Part shown: positions 55,237 through 63,503 of the stretch, one piece after another
Layout of the letters: every line of letters begins with the position of its first letter
Numbering within the stretch: position 1 is the first letter of the stretch
Assembly (NCBI GenBank): GCA_002353295.1
Contig: DEJG01000026.1
Location: 349,569 to 413,568 of the forward strand
DNA length: 64,000 nucleotides
Reading direction: 5' to 3'
Source: Prevotella sp. UBA2754
GTDB taxonomy: Bacteria > Bacteroidota > Bacteroidia > Bacteroidales > Bacteroidaceae
Notes under the pieces: generated by a model
What the model was told of the DNA's origin: nothing
Databases searched by the model: none
Seen by the model: the letters and a program-made list of their open reading frames with translations, nothing else
Made by a program: the position numbers and the translations under genes

Positions 55237-55934
55237 TTCTCAAAAGCCTCACGATAGGCGTCTGTCACACGGATAATCTCATCACCGATATAGACGCACA
55301 GGTTTCGGTCAACCGTTTTTATCTTGTCCAGTCTGACAATATAGGAACGGTTGATGCGCATAAAAGCATCAGCGGGCAAGGTGTCCTCAACGGCTTTCAT
55401 GGTCATGTGCGTTGTCAGAGGTCGCGCTTCGCCTTCTACGTGGAAGCGCACGTAGTCTTTCATTCCTTCCACATAAAGGATGCTGTCGAAATTTACCTGT
55501 CTTAATTCTCCATCCACACGGATAAACATGGTCTTCTTATGCGCAGGCTCTGCCACTTGCGCTTTCGCTTCTAAACTCATGAGGCGTTCAACCTTCTCAA
55601 CGGCAGCAATGAATTTGTTATAGCGGATGGGTTTCAGCAGAAAATCGACGGCGTTTACTTCATAACTCTCAAAAGCGTATTCCTTGAAAGCTGTCGTAAA
55701 GATAAGTCTTGTTCCCTCGGGCAACATACGGGAAAGTTCCATACCATTGAGATCAGGCATCTGGATGTCCATAAAAGCCAGATTGACGGGATGCTCCCTC
55801 AACCACGTGAGAGCTTCTACGGAATCAGTGAATGACCGTTCCAACTGCAGTTGGGGCGTCCTGTTGACAAACGATTCCATGAGTTTTACTGCCAAAGGCT
55901 CGTCATCTACAATGATACAGGTAATAGGGTTCAT
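55215..55934 (-). CDS. LytTR-family response regulator
   Basis: A 239-aa regulator with a receiver domain (acidic pocket DDE at 10-12, phospho-accepting D56 in FMDIQMPDLNG, conserved lysine in LKPI) and a C-terminal LytTR DNA-binding domain (FIRVDGELRQVNFDSILYVEGMKDYVRFH, and HMTMKAVEDTLP). LytTR regulators bind pairs of short direct repeats. It is transcribed after its kinase (4-bp overlap). A matching direct repeat lies upstream of the beta-barrel gene at 59551-59580. The 3' end overlaps mscS by 22 bp. Confidence 0.93.
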   Translation of the reverse strand: MNPITCIIVDDEPLAVKLMESFVNRTPQLQLERSFTDSVEALTWLREHPVNLAFMDIQMPDLNGMELSRMLPEGTRLIFTTAFKEYAFESYEVNAVDFLLKPIRYNKFIAAVEKVERLMSLEAKAQVAEPAHKKTMFIRVDGELRQVNFDSILYVEGMKDYVRFHVEGEARPLTTHMTMKAVEDTLPADAFMRINRSYIVRLDKIKTVDRNLCVYIGDEIIRVTDAYREAFENYCSGNC

Positions 55935-56983
55935 AGCTGAATAGTGATTTTAACGTGATAGATATTGTTTTCCAACGAATGTTCCCATGTGTATCTGTCG
56001 TGATAGATGAGTTCCAGTCGTCGCTTGGTATTCTCCACACCGATGCCCGACCCGCTACGGTTCTGGTCGTCCTTGGGGTAATTGGTGTTGTCACAGACAA
56101 AAGTCAATTGTCTCTCGTCCGTAGTCAGCGAAATATTGATTTGCGACTCGCGCCCGCTGCTCACACCATGCTTGAAGGCATTCTCGATGAGCGAAATGAA
56201 GAGCAAGGGGGCGATTTCGAGTTGAGCGTTGGGAGTCGGGAGTTGGGAGTTGACAGTTGTCTTCTCGTTGCAGCGTAACTTCATCAGGTCGATATAGTTC
56301 TGCATAAACTCAATTTCTCCTTTCAAGGGCACTTTCTCGTGACGCGTCTCATACATCGCATACCGCAACAGGTCGCTCAGTTGGGCAATGGAGTCCTGTG
56401 CCTGGTCGGCATCTATCTGTACGAGACTGGAAATATTGTTCAATGTATTGAACAGGAAGTGCGGGTTCAACTGGTTTTTCAACCATTCCAACTCCGCCTC
56501 CGTATGTTTCTGTTTCTCTTCCTGCAACTGGCGCTTGATTTCCCTTGTCCTGACGGTATGGTGCACCAACAGGGCCAAACCAGCCAAGGCTGCATATACA
56601 AAAAGGAAGAAAGCCGTAGAAGCATAATAGCCGATGAGCATAGCCTTCTTGAGTTCCTCGTGGGGCTGCATGTCCGTAATGGTCCGTGGGTCAACAGAGA
56701 AATAATGCCATGCGGTACCGCACAGAAACAGTGCATTGGACAGGAAGAACAGCCACCGCCTGCCACGATAGTAGCAGAGGGGTATCAGCACACAGAAATT
56801 CACGAAATAGACTCCTGCCGGCATAGCCGTAATCCGCATGGAGTAGCTCATGGCGCGATAGGTGTCAGTCCAGCTGTGTGTGCTGAAGAACGTAGTGATG
56901 GCAGGTACCATTATCAGTACCAGCCATACTACTATTTGTATTCCCAGCAACTCAAGGTCGCGTTTGGTTATTTTGACTTTCAT
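55931..56983 (-). CDS. LytS-like sensor histidine kinase (His_kinase family)
   Basis: A 350-aa membrane kinase. Four hydrophobic segments occur in the first 150 residues, then a coiled region and the phosphorylation motif NPHFLFNTLNNISSLV (PF06580 type). The ATPase domain has IENAFKHGV and GIGVENTKRRLELIY. A loop before it contains the diverged heptamer peptide TTVNSQLPTPNAQL. The ATG at 56983 begins MKVKITKRDLELLG and follows a -7 element by 4 bp, so I prefer it over an in-frame start 15 bp upstream. It is co-transcribed with the LytTR regulator. Confidence 0.9.
   Translation of the reverse strand: MKVKITKRDLELLGIQIVVWLVLIMVPAITTFFSTHSWTDTYRAMSYSMRITAMPAGVYFVNFCVLIPLCYYRGRRWLFFLSNALFLCGTAWHYFSVDPRTITDMQPHEELKKAMLIGYYASTAFFLFVYAALAGLALLVHHTVRTREIKRQLQEEKQKHTEAELEWLKNQLNPHFLFNTLNNISSLVQIDADQAQDSIAQLSDLLRYAMYETRHEKVPLKGEIEFMQNYIDLMKLRCNEKTTVNSQLPTPNAQLEIAPLLFISLIENAFKHGVSSGRESQINISLTTDERQLTFVCDNTNYPKDDQNRSGSGIGVENTKRRLELIYHDRYTWEHSLENNIYHVKITIQL
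56218..56260 (-). repeat. Diverged CTCAACT-type heptamer repeat inside the LytS-like kinase
   Basis: The plus strand reads GAGTTGA/GCGTTGG/GAGTCGG/GAGTTGG/GAGTTGA-type units, so the coding strand is again the stop-free orientation. Confidence 0.75.
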
Positions 56984-56987
56984 GTTG

Positions 56988-56995
56988 CAAAGATA
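56988..56995 (-). promoter_or_regulatory. -7 element for the LytS/LytTR operon
   Basis: TATCTTTG reads leftward and ends 4 bp before the kinase start, implying a nearly leaderless transcript. Confidence 0.6.
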
Positions 56996-57007
56996 CAAAA
57001 TTTTATT

Positions 57008-59485
57008 TTAATTCGAGCCTCCCATCTGTGCATTATTGATGGTTTCGCCTTGACTCTGGTGTTCGATGTAGTCATTCTCCACACGTGTCTGGCGCTGTTT
57101 GAACTGCTTCTTCGTGTTACCGAAGTTGTAGGCGATGGTGAACGAGAAGCTTTGGATGGGCACGTTGATCTGCATGTGATTGGTGAAGTCCTTGCCATGA
57201 GTATAGTTCTCGATGTTCAGTTTTCCACCATTACCCAGAGGTGTCAGGCCTGAGAGGGTGAGTGTCAGTTTGTCGTCGAAGAAAGTCTTCGAGATATTGG
57301 CTGTCAGCATATTGAAACCTGTGCTCCATCCCTGCAAGCTGTAACGCTTGGTGGAAGTGATGAGGTAGGCGCCCAGTTTGAAGTTGGCAGGCAATGTCTG
57401 TTGGAGTCCCACCATCGCATTGGCATGCCATCCGCTGTTCTTCAGGTCGAGTGCCTGTGAACGCATGTCGCTATAATCCACACCGCCGTTCAGGAAGAGT
57501 CGGGTGTTCTTATGAAGCAGCCAGTTGGCATAGACGTTGAGGCTCGTCACATGGTTCTTAGCCGTATTGTCGTAGGTGGTATTCAACAGGTTGTTGCTGT
57601 CGTAGAACGAATACTGCTCGATGGCATTGTCCGTAAAACTGTGACGCAGGTTCACATTCAGCATCAGCTTCGATGAGAAGGTGTTGAACACCAGTCCTAC
57701 GCTGTGCGTTTTCTCCGTCTTCAGGTCTGGGTTACCATAGGTCAGGGCTGTGGGGTTCGAACGGTCCACGTAGGGATTCAGATAACTGATTCCAGGACGC
57801 GAGATGCGCATATTGTAGGTCAGGCCGATATTCGTTGTCGGGGCAATGTTGTACGACAGGTTGGCAGAAGGTACCAGATTGCCGTAATTGGTCTTGAAAT
57901 CGTCGCCATTACCCAAATGGTAGTCAACGTCCTGCCAGGTCTGTTCGAAGCGCAGACCAGCCTTGGCGCCCCATTTCCCGAACTTGCTGACAAATTCTGC
58001 ATAGCCGGCCAGAATACTGTTGTTGTAGTCGTACAGCGAACTGAGGTCTTCGCTATATACATCAGCCAGATAATACTTGGCATCCGATGTGGCTTTGCGG
58101 TGGCTGAACTTCAGACCGGCATTCAGGGTGGTGCTCTTGCTCAGCGGAGTGGTGTAGTCGGCTTGGAAGATATGGTCGGTGGTGCGCTCTTCGTTCTTCG
58201 AGAAACGATTGGTCAGATCCACCCAAGTGGCATCGTTCGACAGGATGTCAAACTTGCTGTCATTCTCATTGTTCGTGGGGGCGTAAGTCAACTGGTAGGT
58301 CAGTGTCAGACTGCTGGTGCGCTCCTTGTTGAGGAATCGCTGGTAGTCCAGACTTCCGTTGAAAGATGTGCGGCTCATCTTCGTACCAGTAGTTGTGCCG
58401 TATGAATAGCCATTGCCATTCAGCATGCCTCCCATCGTGGTGGTAGAATATCCGTCGTTCTTCATATTAAAAGAGGTGATGCCAGCCGTCAGACCGATAG
58501 AACTCATCGAGTCAACTTCGTAGCTCAGATTGAGGTTGCCCATTGTGAATGGGGTCTTGGGCTTTGAGGTCGATTCCATCTTCATGGTCGAACCGTTGGC
58601 TCCCAACTGCTCGCGCTCCATCGTGGTAGAGGTGGTGCCAGGGGTTGCATGGTTATACATCACATTGGCACTGAACGACAGTTTCCCCTTCTGACCACTG
58701 ACGAAACCGCTGCCACCCCAGCTTCTGTTGCCTGCCTGGGCGCGGATGCTGCCATTATAGCCGTCCATACTGCCTCCACCCATGGCGGATGCAGCCTCTT
58801 TGTTCATCACGATGTTCAGCACACCGGCGCCTCCTTCGGCATCATACTTGGCACCAGGATTGGTGACCACCTCAATGCTCTTCACCATTGAGGCAGGCAT
58901 GGCCTTGAATACCTGACTGGGAGCCGACGACATCATCATGTTGGGCTTGCCGTCAACATACACCTTGAACGAGCTGGAACCATTCACAGAGATGTTATCC
59001 TCGCCGTCCACCGTCACCATAGGCACCTTGCGCAGCATGTCCAATACGGTTGATGCCTTCGAGTCGTTATCCTCCTGTACATTATATGACATCTTGTCAA
59101 CCTCCATCTTCACCAGAGGCTTCTGGGCAATAATCTCCACACCCTTCAGCATCTGGGCATCCTCACTGATCAGAATAGTACCGAGGTCGATGGTCTGTTC
59201 CTTGCCCAGCGTAATCTGACGGATAGCATCGTGCTTGCCCACGCTGCTGAGTTGTACGATGTACTTACCACTGCCGTTGACTTCCTGACGGAAACGGCCT
59301 TCCAAGTCGGTCAATCCCATAGCAGCCGGCTTCTGTTGTTTGCCAACCTTGAAGATGCGTACTGTGGCGTATGGTTCAGCCTCCTGAAGGGTAGAGTCAA
59401 CCAATACACCAGTGATAACCGTTTTCTGAGCCATTGCCAGCATTGCAATGCAACTCATCATGATGGTGAAAATAACTTTTTTCAT
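57008..59485 (-). CDS. Outer-membrane beta-barrel protein (TonB-dependent receptor-like)
   Basis: An 825-aa outer-membrane protein. The signal peptide (MKKVIFTIMMSCIAMLAMA) is followed by a carboxypeptidase-regulatory-like domain (VITGVLVDSTLQEAEPYATV to about 95), a plug-like domain (VLDMLRKVPMVTVDGEDNISVNG and VVTNPGAKYDAEGGAGVLNIV) and a long beta-barrel of the OMP_b-brl_3 type ending in a basic, glutamine-rich tail. Ligand is unknown. The ATG at 59485 is preferred, as an upstream in-frame start adds residues unlike a signal peptide. A -7 element and a paired repeat upstream suggest control by the adjacent LytTR pair. The gene lies just upstream of, and in the same direction as, that pair. 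Confidence 0.9.
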   Translation of the reverse strand: MKKVIFTIMMSCIAMLAMAQKTVITGVLVDSTLQEAEPYATVRIFKVGKQQKPAAMGLTDLEGRFRQEVNGSGKYIVQLSSVGKHDAIRQITLGKEQTIDLGTILISEDAQMLKGVEIIAQKPLVKMEVDKMSYNVQEDNDSKASTVLDMLRKVPMVTVDGEDNISVNGSSSFKVYVDGKPNMMMSSAPSQVFKAMPASMVKSIEVVTNPGAKYDAEGGAGVLNIVMNKEAASAMGGGSMDGYNGSIRAQAGNRSWGGSGFVSGQKGKLSFSANVMYNHATPGTTSTTMEREQLGANGSTMKMESTSKPKTPFTMGNLNLSYEVDSMSSIGLTAGITSFNMKNDGYSTTTMGGMLNGNGYSYGTTTGTKMSRTSFNGSLDYQRFLNKERTSSLTLTYQLTYAPTNNENDSKFDILSNDATWVDLTNRFSKNEERTTDHIFQADYTTPLSKSTTLNAGLKFSHRKATSDAKYYLADVYSEDLSSLYDYNNSILAGYAEFVSKFGKWGAKAGLRFEQTWQDVDYHLGNGDDFKTNYGNLVPSANLSYNIAPTTNIGLTYNMRISRPGISYLNPYVDRSNPTALTYGNPDLKTEKTHSVGLVFNTFSSKLMLNVNLRHSFTDNAIEQYSFYDSNNLLNTTYDNTAKNHVTSLNVYANWLLHKNTRLFLNGGVDYSDMRSQALDLKNSGWHANAMVGLQQTLPANFKLGAYLITSTKRYSLQGWSTGFNMLTANISKTFFDDKLTLTLSGLTPLGNGGKLNIENYTHGKDFTNHMQINVPIQSFSFTIAYNFGNTKKQFKQRQTRVENDYIEHQSQGETINNAQMGGSN

Positions 59486-59515
59486 AATTCTTAGCCTTTT
59501 TGTTTTTTTCTGCTG

Positions 59516-59523
59516 CAAAGGTA
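59516..59523 (-). promoter_or_regulatory. -7 element for the outer-membrane beta-barrel gene
   Basis: TACCTTTG reads leftward, about 30 bp before the ATG at 59485. Confidence 0.6.
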
Positions 59524-59550
59524 GTCATTCTCCCGTTATCCACCAACACA

Positions 59551-59583
59551 CTTTCGACGAAACCACCCCCGTCTTTCGACCAA
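59551..59583. promoter_or_regulatory. Paired direct repeat, candidate LytTR regulator site
   Basis: CTTTCGAC occurs at 59551 and 59573, spaced 22 bp start to start (two helical turns). The first is part of the palindrome TTTCGACGAAA and the second of the near-palindrome TTTCGACCAAA. They lie about 28 and 50 bp upstream of the -7 element, as expected for an activator. The LytTR family is known to bind paired direct repeats about two turns apart. The link to this regulator is inference. Confidence 0.5.
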
Positions 59584-59605
59584 ATTCCATTTAATATTTA
59601 TTTGT

Positions 59606-59925
59606 AACACCTACCCTCCTACCATCACTACTACTGTGATTAAGCCAATTGCATTTGAATATTATTTACAAAACAAAACTGCTATTAAATCTCGCAATTG
59701 CTACTATTAAGAGAAAAAATTGCTACCATTAATAGAAAATATGATTTCCCCAGTTAGGAAAATTTTTTTTGTAGGCTTGCCAGTAAAAACGCACTGGTTA
59801 TGAAGCATTTACGCCAATCTTCCATAATTAGTACAAGAATCATGAAAAATATTTACTTTTCCTTTTCTGCTGCCTCATAAATCATAGTAGAGGCATAGTA
59901 GGAGTATGGTAGGAGGGTAGGTGTT
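59606..59925. mobile_element. MITE-like element with 20-bp perfect terminal inverted repeats
   Basis: The 20-bp sequence at 59606-59625 (AACACC to ACCAT) recurs in inverted form at 59906-59925 without mismatch. Just inside each end the sequences remain similar (CACTACTACTGTGATT against ACTCCTACTATGCCTCTACTATGATT). The 320-bp element is AT-rich and has no ORF. No obvious target-site duplication is seen at the edges. Confidence 0.5.
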
Positions 59926-59951
59926 TTTGCGGGATAAAAGCTCTGGATTGA

Positions 59952-59982
59952 GGCTCACACGGGGTCAGTCCCCGTGTGAGCC
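59952..59982. repeat. Perfect 13-bp-stem palindrome
   Basis: GGCTCACACGGGG (59952-59964) and CCCCGTGTGAGCC (59970-59982) flank a 5-base loop. No T run follows, so it is not a standard terminator. It may be a REP-like repeat. Confidence 0.75.
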
Positions 59983-60004
59983 CAATTCCTACATCCTTGC
60001 CGAT

Positions 60005-60220
60005 TCAATGGAATTCCCTATCGGGAAAAAACTTCCACTCTGGATAGTAGGATTGCTGTATTAATGCACCTTTAGCCGTTATATTAATAATATGTGTCCA
60101 AAAGAACTTTACGCTGTTCAGCAGCATGCGCACCACCGATGATCTGGAGCTGTTGAAGATGGAGTAGCAATAATCAATTTGGGTTCGCTCGGCATAGTAG
60201 ACGGCTTGTTCACGAATCAA
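60005..60220 (-). pseudogene. Possible gene remnant, unidentified
   Basis: A 71-codon open frame on the minus strand with no ATG (the first usable codon is TTG). It encodes IREQAVYYAERTQIDYCYS and a SSVVRMLLNSVKFF segment, with no family I recognise. The plus strand also stays open with ordinary codons for a short part (60115-60170), so even the strand is uncertain. It may be a decayed gene between the MITE-like element and the defence locus. Confidence 0.25.
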
Positions 60221-60296
60221 TTATTTGGGAATTCTATACTTTGTGTTGATGGAATATGTACTTGTTACAGTGATTTACAGCGACTCAACTCATTAT

Positions 60297-60992
60297 TCAT
60301 TCGGAAATACTAAAAGCATTGGTTATTGAGTTGTGTATAGGGATCAGCAGTTCTTTTGCCAGCTCGATAATGTCTTTATGATATCTCATTAACATAGCTT
60401 GAATGTCATCTAATTTTACATGAACTTTTGTTCCATCCGAGTTATATCCTTCTGATACTACGTTGAAAAATTCAGCGTACAATAAATAGTTGTCATTTTC
60501 TATATATTGACGATGCTTCAGCCTGTTTGCCAAATCATGAATTTCTATGTTCCTTTTGTTAAACTCAGTAATTGGGTTATTACTTTGGTTATTATATAAT
60601 CGCTCTTGTATCTTTGAAATTTTACAATTATATAGTATTTTTTCGATATTGTCAGCACGCAGTTGGTCTTCTTTATATAACTGGAATTTAAACCACAGAC
60701 ACTGCAATATCAAATCAAAGCTATTATGATACCATATTAGAGCAGAATACAGATAATATTGTTTAAAGTATTCAGTTTTGAATTTGTTGTCGAAATCCTT
60801 TTCATCTACCAAGTCAAGATAAGGATGCTTGTATGACATAGCCAACATGAAGCGGGCAGTATCAATTTCGTGTATAAAATCGATTATACGACGCCTCGTT
60901 TCTGTATCCTCGGGAGTAATGGGCTGCACCAAATCATCATCTTTAAGGAAATGCGCAGGCTCTAACAATAAATATGCTTCTTTAGTAGTCAT
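60297..60992 (-). CDS. HEPN-like protein in the CRISPR locus
   Basis: A 231-aa mainly helical protein. IHDLANRLKHRQYIENDNY holds R157 and H160 (with R161), like the RxxxxH/LKH end of HEPN-type RNase domains, although the spacing is not the standard Rx4-6H. YHNSFDLILQCLWFKFQLY resembles the helical segment of Cthe_2314-like HEPN proteins. I recognise the fold only weakly. The gene is 65 bp downstream of the DUF2971 gene and on the same strand, probably the last gene in the locus. HEPN proteins act as RNases in many defence and toxin systems. Confidence 0.45.
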   Translation of the reverse strand: MTTKEAYLLLEPAHFLKDDDLVQPITPEDTETRRRIIDFIHEIDTARFMLAMSYKHPYLDLVDEKDFDNKFKTEYFKQYYLYSALIWYHNSFDLILQCLWFKFQLYKEDQLRADNIEKILYNCKISKIQERLYNNQSNNPITEFNKRNIEIHDLANRLKHRQYIENDNYLLYAEFFNVVSEGYNSDGTKVHVKLDDIQAMLMRYHKDIIELAKELLIPIHNSITNAFSISE

Positions 60993-61057
60993 GTTGTCAT
61001 TTGTTTAGGGAGAATAATATCTATTTTAAGCATTTGTTTTAAAACACCTTACGCAGT

Positions 61058-61843
61058 TTAACTATCACATGCCAAGATGTCAAGACCGTATGAATCCTTT
61101 TTCATTTTTGCTTCATAATACATAATATTGGAAAAGCCTGAAGCAGACGCTAATTCTTTTATACTCTCCTTGTCTTTTCCTGTAGTCCTACAACCGAAGA
61201 TGATTTCAACGAGACAGTCTGTGTTTATCTTCCAAAGTCCTTGATGGTCAGTCTTAATGATTCTATATTCGTCTTCGTATTCCCATACAGGCGATTTTCG
61301 CCTAAAGACGCTTAACAAGTCACTAGTAAGGCAGTTGAAATCAATATATTGTGAATTGTAATCAACTTTTATAGGAACCATGAAAGACTCTTGGTCTTTT
61401 AGAATGTCAAATTTAATACACACACCTTTATGACTATCTGCATAATGTGCCCACATTAGCAGATTGTCTGGTTTTGCAGCCATACAGAAATATCCCACAG
61501 AGGATACTACTTCATCTGTTAACTGTCTTAGCAGCGTGTTTCCGTCTATTGTTCCATTGGAAACTTGAGTTGTAAGCTCTTCTGCTAATTCTGGTCCCAT
61601 TCCAGCATAAATAAATGAGTCATAGTATTGCTGGGGTGTATAATCTGTAAGAATATTGATTGAACTCTCAAAAGGATCATTAAATTCTCTATAACTTGAA
61701 AAATAAATGCTGTGGCTTTCTAAGAGTTTCTTAACTCCTTCAATAGTTCGATATTTATACAGGCAACATGGCACATCTCCCCTTTTGATAAAATAGCGAA
61801 TTAATTCTTTTTCGCCTTTGGAATATGAAATAGATAGTGCCAT
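61058..61843 (-). CDS. DUF2971 protein
   Basis: A 261-aa protein of the DUF2971 family. The N-terminal CLYKYRTIEGVKKLLESHSIYFSS-type segment is followed by FNDPFES, and the central NLLMWAHYADSHKGVCIKFD is the most distinctive family motif. The biochemical activity is unknown, and the family often turns up near phage-defence genes. It starts 36 bp after the RuvC nuclease stop, on the same strand, and precedes the HEPN-like gene. The ATG at 61843 opens the conserved sequence. Confidence 0.82.
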   Translation of the reverse strand: MALSISYSKGEKELIRYFIKRGDVPCCLYKYRTIEGVKKLLESHSIYFSSYREFNDPFESSINILTDYTPQQYYDSFIYAGMGPELAEELTTQVSNGTIDGNTLLRQLTDEVVSSVGYFCMAAKPDNLLMWAHYADSHKGVCIKFDILKDQESFMVPIKVDYNSQYIDFNCLTSDLLSVFRRKSPVWEYEDEYRIIKTDHQGLWKINTDCLVEIIFGCRTTGKDKESIKELASASGFSNIMYYEAKMKKDSYGLDILACDS

Positions 61844-61879
61844 AAGAAAGCCTTTTTGTTAAAGATAAAAACGCCATAA

Positions 61880-63454
61880 TTATAATTCTTTGGCTCCTAT
61901 TGTTGAGTGGTCATCAACCTTTTCTTTATTCTTATAGCGTAAGATTTCTGCTTGTTCCAACTCGCAGAATCGCTCGTAGTGTTTAGTCATCGCTTCTGTG
62001 TCGTATTGCTTTTTCTCTTGCTCGTCGTATTTCAAATGCTGCAAGTTAAATGCCGCAAGCATATCACGCTGGTGAGTGTCGCCATTTGAAAGGGTAACAC
62101 TACGCTCATTCAATTCATGCTTCGTAAAGCTATTGTTTGTAAAGTCGTATTGACTGGCAGCATTCTGAGTGTCAACTTTAACAACTTTGCCTCCAAGCGA
62201 TTTCACTTTATTCTCCAAAATAGTCATAAACATAGCTGGAGCATGGTTAGCGACTGATTTTCCGAAGCGTTTTTTCTTTCGGATCTTGCCAGTGTTCTCG
62301 TTTACCTTGGTTTCCTTGGCTTTTCGTGTCCAACCACTTATTTGGTTGTCCTCTACGATAAATGTATCGCCTTCTTTCAGTAACTCGTTAGCTCTGTCTA
62401 TATGTTGTTGCTTGCGAATGGCAGCTTGTCTTCGTTGCAACTCTGCCATCTCGACACGCAATTCTTTATAACGCTTAGAATCGTTCCACTCAAGGCGAAT
62501 ACCTCGCTTTATCGTTCCGTCCTCATTGAAATTCTGAGGATTGTTTGCTCGGCGACTACGATCAATCTTTCGTCCTAATTTTGCTTTCTCCGTCTCAATG
62601 CTGTCGCATTTCGATGCTAATTTGTCTATAGAGGCTATGTTTTCGCCTGAGACAGCCACAGTAGTTGGCCCTAAATCAATACCTACATTACCCTTACCCA
62701 GTTTCCTACCTTTCAACGGCTTTTCACCTTCAATACTCATCTGAAGATAGTACTTGTATCGTCCTCGTACCATACGCCGAACAACCTTAACAACTTTTAT
62801 GCTATCCAAGCCTCCCTTGAGTGCCCACATCTCATAATCGGCATGTTTCGGATTGTGTAAGATTGGTAATGTGATGAATTTAGCCGCCTTACCAACCTTG
62901 CCGTTCATTTTGACAGAAAGCATCATCGAGTCTAAGTGCAACTCCATTCCCGAAAAATATACCTTCCCTTGCACCACTTTCCTTCTACTGGAGAACGAAT
63001 CCAACTCGCCATACTTCTTGAATGAAATCCGTCGGGCCTTATAGTCATACAGCATTTTATCCCAAGCACTCCAAATACCGGCAGATAAATGGTCTAAAAT
63101 ATAAGTTGTAAAACCAAGGTCAGCATAAGTCATATCAGTCCCAACACCCTTCTGTACCAATTTTTCTACGAATCCTTTAATGCCGTATTCGTCAAAAGTT
63201 ATGTCAAGAAGTTCCTTGTTGCTGCCAAGTATTCCGTTTATATGAAATGGATGATTCCGAAAGAAATCCTTCTTCTCCTTAAATGTCTTGCAAGCCTGAT
63301 ACTCCTTCATTTGTTCGAAGTATCTGTACTGCCTGAGCAACTTACCTTGCACGTAGTTGTACAATTGGCGAAGTTGTTCAAAACGCTTATTGAGTATATC
63401 AGATTGATATTTCTCAACTCGCAAAGGCAAATCCAATACGAATACTTCTTTCAT
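61880..63454 (-). CDS. TnpB/Cas12-like RuvC nuclease beside a CRISPR array
   Basis: A 524-aa predicted RNA-guided nuclease. From the ATG at 63454 the RuvC acidic residues are D260 in VGIDLGPTTVAVSG, E368 in FIVEDNQISGW and D464 in HQRDMLAAFNLQ, the order and spacing of TnpB and small Cas12 proteins. The N-terminal 250 residues are basic and have no obvious family motif. In TnpB, a CxxC...CxxC zinc ribbon sits between motifs II and III. The corresponding part here (KVDTQNAASQYDFTNNSF, then KHELNERSVT) has no cysteine. The annotated GTG extension (11 residues) is less likely than this ATG. No tnpA or transposon end is visible, and the array lies 64 bp upstream. The best description is an unassigned compact type V-like effector or TnpB-to-Cas12 intermediate. 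Confidence 0.82.
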   Translation of the reverse strand: MKEVFVLDLPLRVEKYQSDILNKRFEQLRQLYNYVQGKLLRQYRYFEQMKEYQACKTFKEKKDFFRNHPFHINGILGSNKELLDITFDEYGIKGFVEKLVQKGVGTDMTYADLGFTTYILDHLSAGIWSAWDKMLYDYKARRISFKKYGELDSFSSRRKVVQGKVYFSGMELHLDSMMLSVKMNGKVGKAAKFITLPILHNPKHADYEMWALKGGLDSIKVVKVVRRMVRGRYKYYLQMSIEGEKPLKGRKLGKGNVGIDLGPTTVAVSGENIASIDKLASKCDSIETEKAKLGRKIDRSRRANNPQNFNEDGTIKRGIRLEWNDSKRYKELRVEMAELQRRQAAIRKQQHIDRANELLKEGDTFIVEDNQISGWTRKAKETKVNENTGKIRKKKRFGKSVANHAPAMFMTILENKVKSLGGKVVKVDTQNAASQYDFTNNSFTKHELNERSVTLSNGDTHQRDMLAAFNLQHLKYDEQEKKQYDTEAMTKHYERFCELEQAEILRYKNKEKVDDHSTIGAKEL

Positions 63455-63503
63455 TTTGCTTAAAAAAATACGCTTCAGGGGGGACACCTTTACTCGTTAA
63501 TTT

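Noticed and set aside
63455..63487. GTG start extending the TnpB/Cas12-like protein by 11 residues
   Set aside because: The ATG at 63454 begins MKEVFVLDLPL, more typical of the family. GTG starts are uncommon in this window and no ribosome-binding site favours the longer form.
61880..63487. The nuclease as an ordinary IS605/IS607 transposon
   Set aside because: No tnpA, no transposon-end hairpin and no omega-RNA-like end was seen, while a CRISPR array lies directly upstream. It remains possible that the array and the gene are neighbours by chance.
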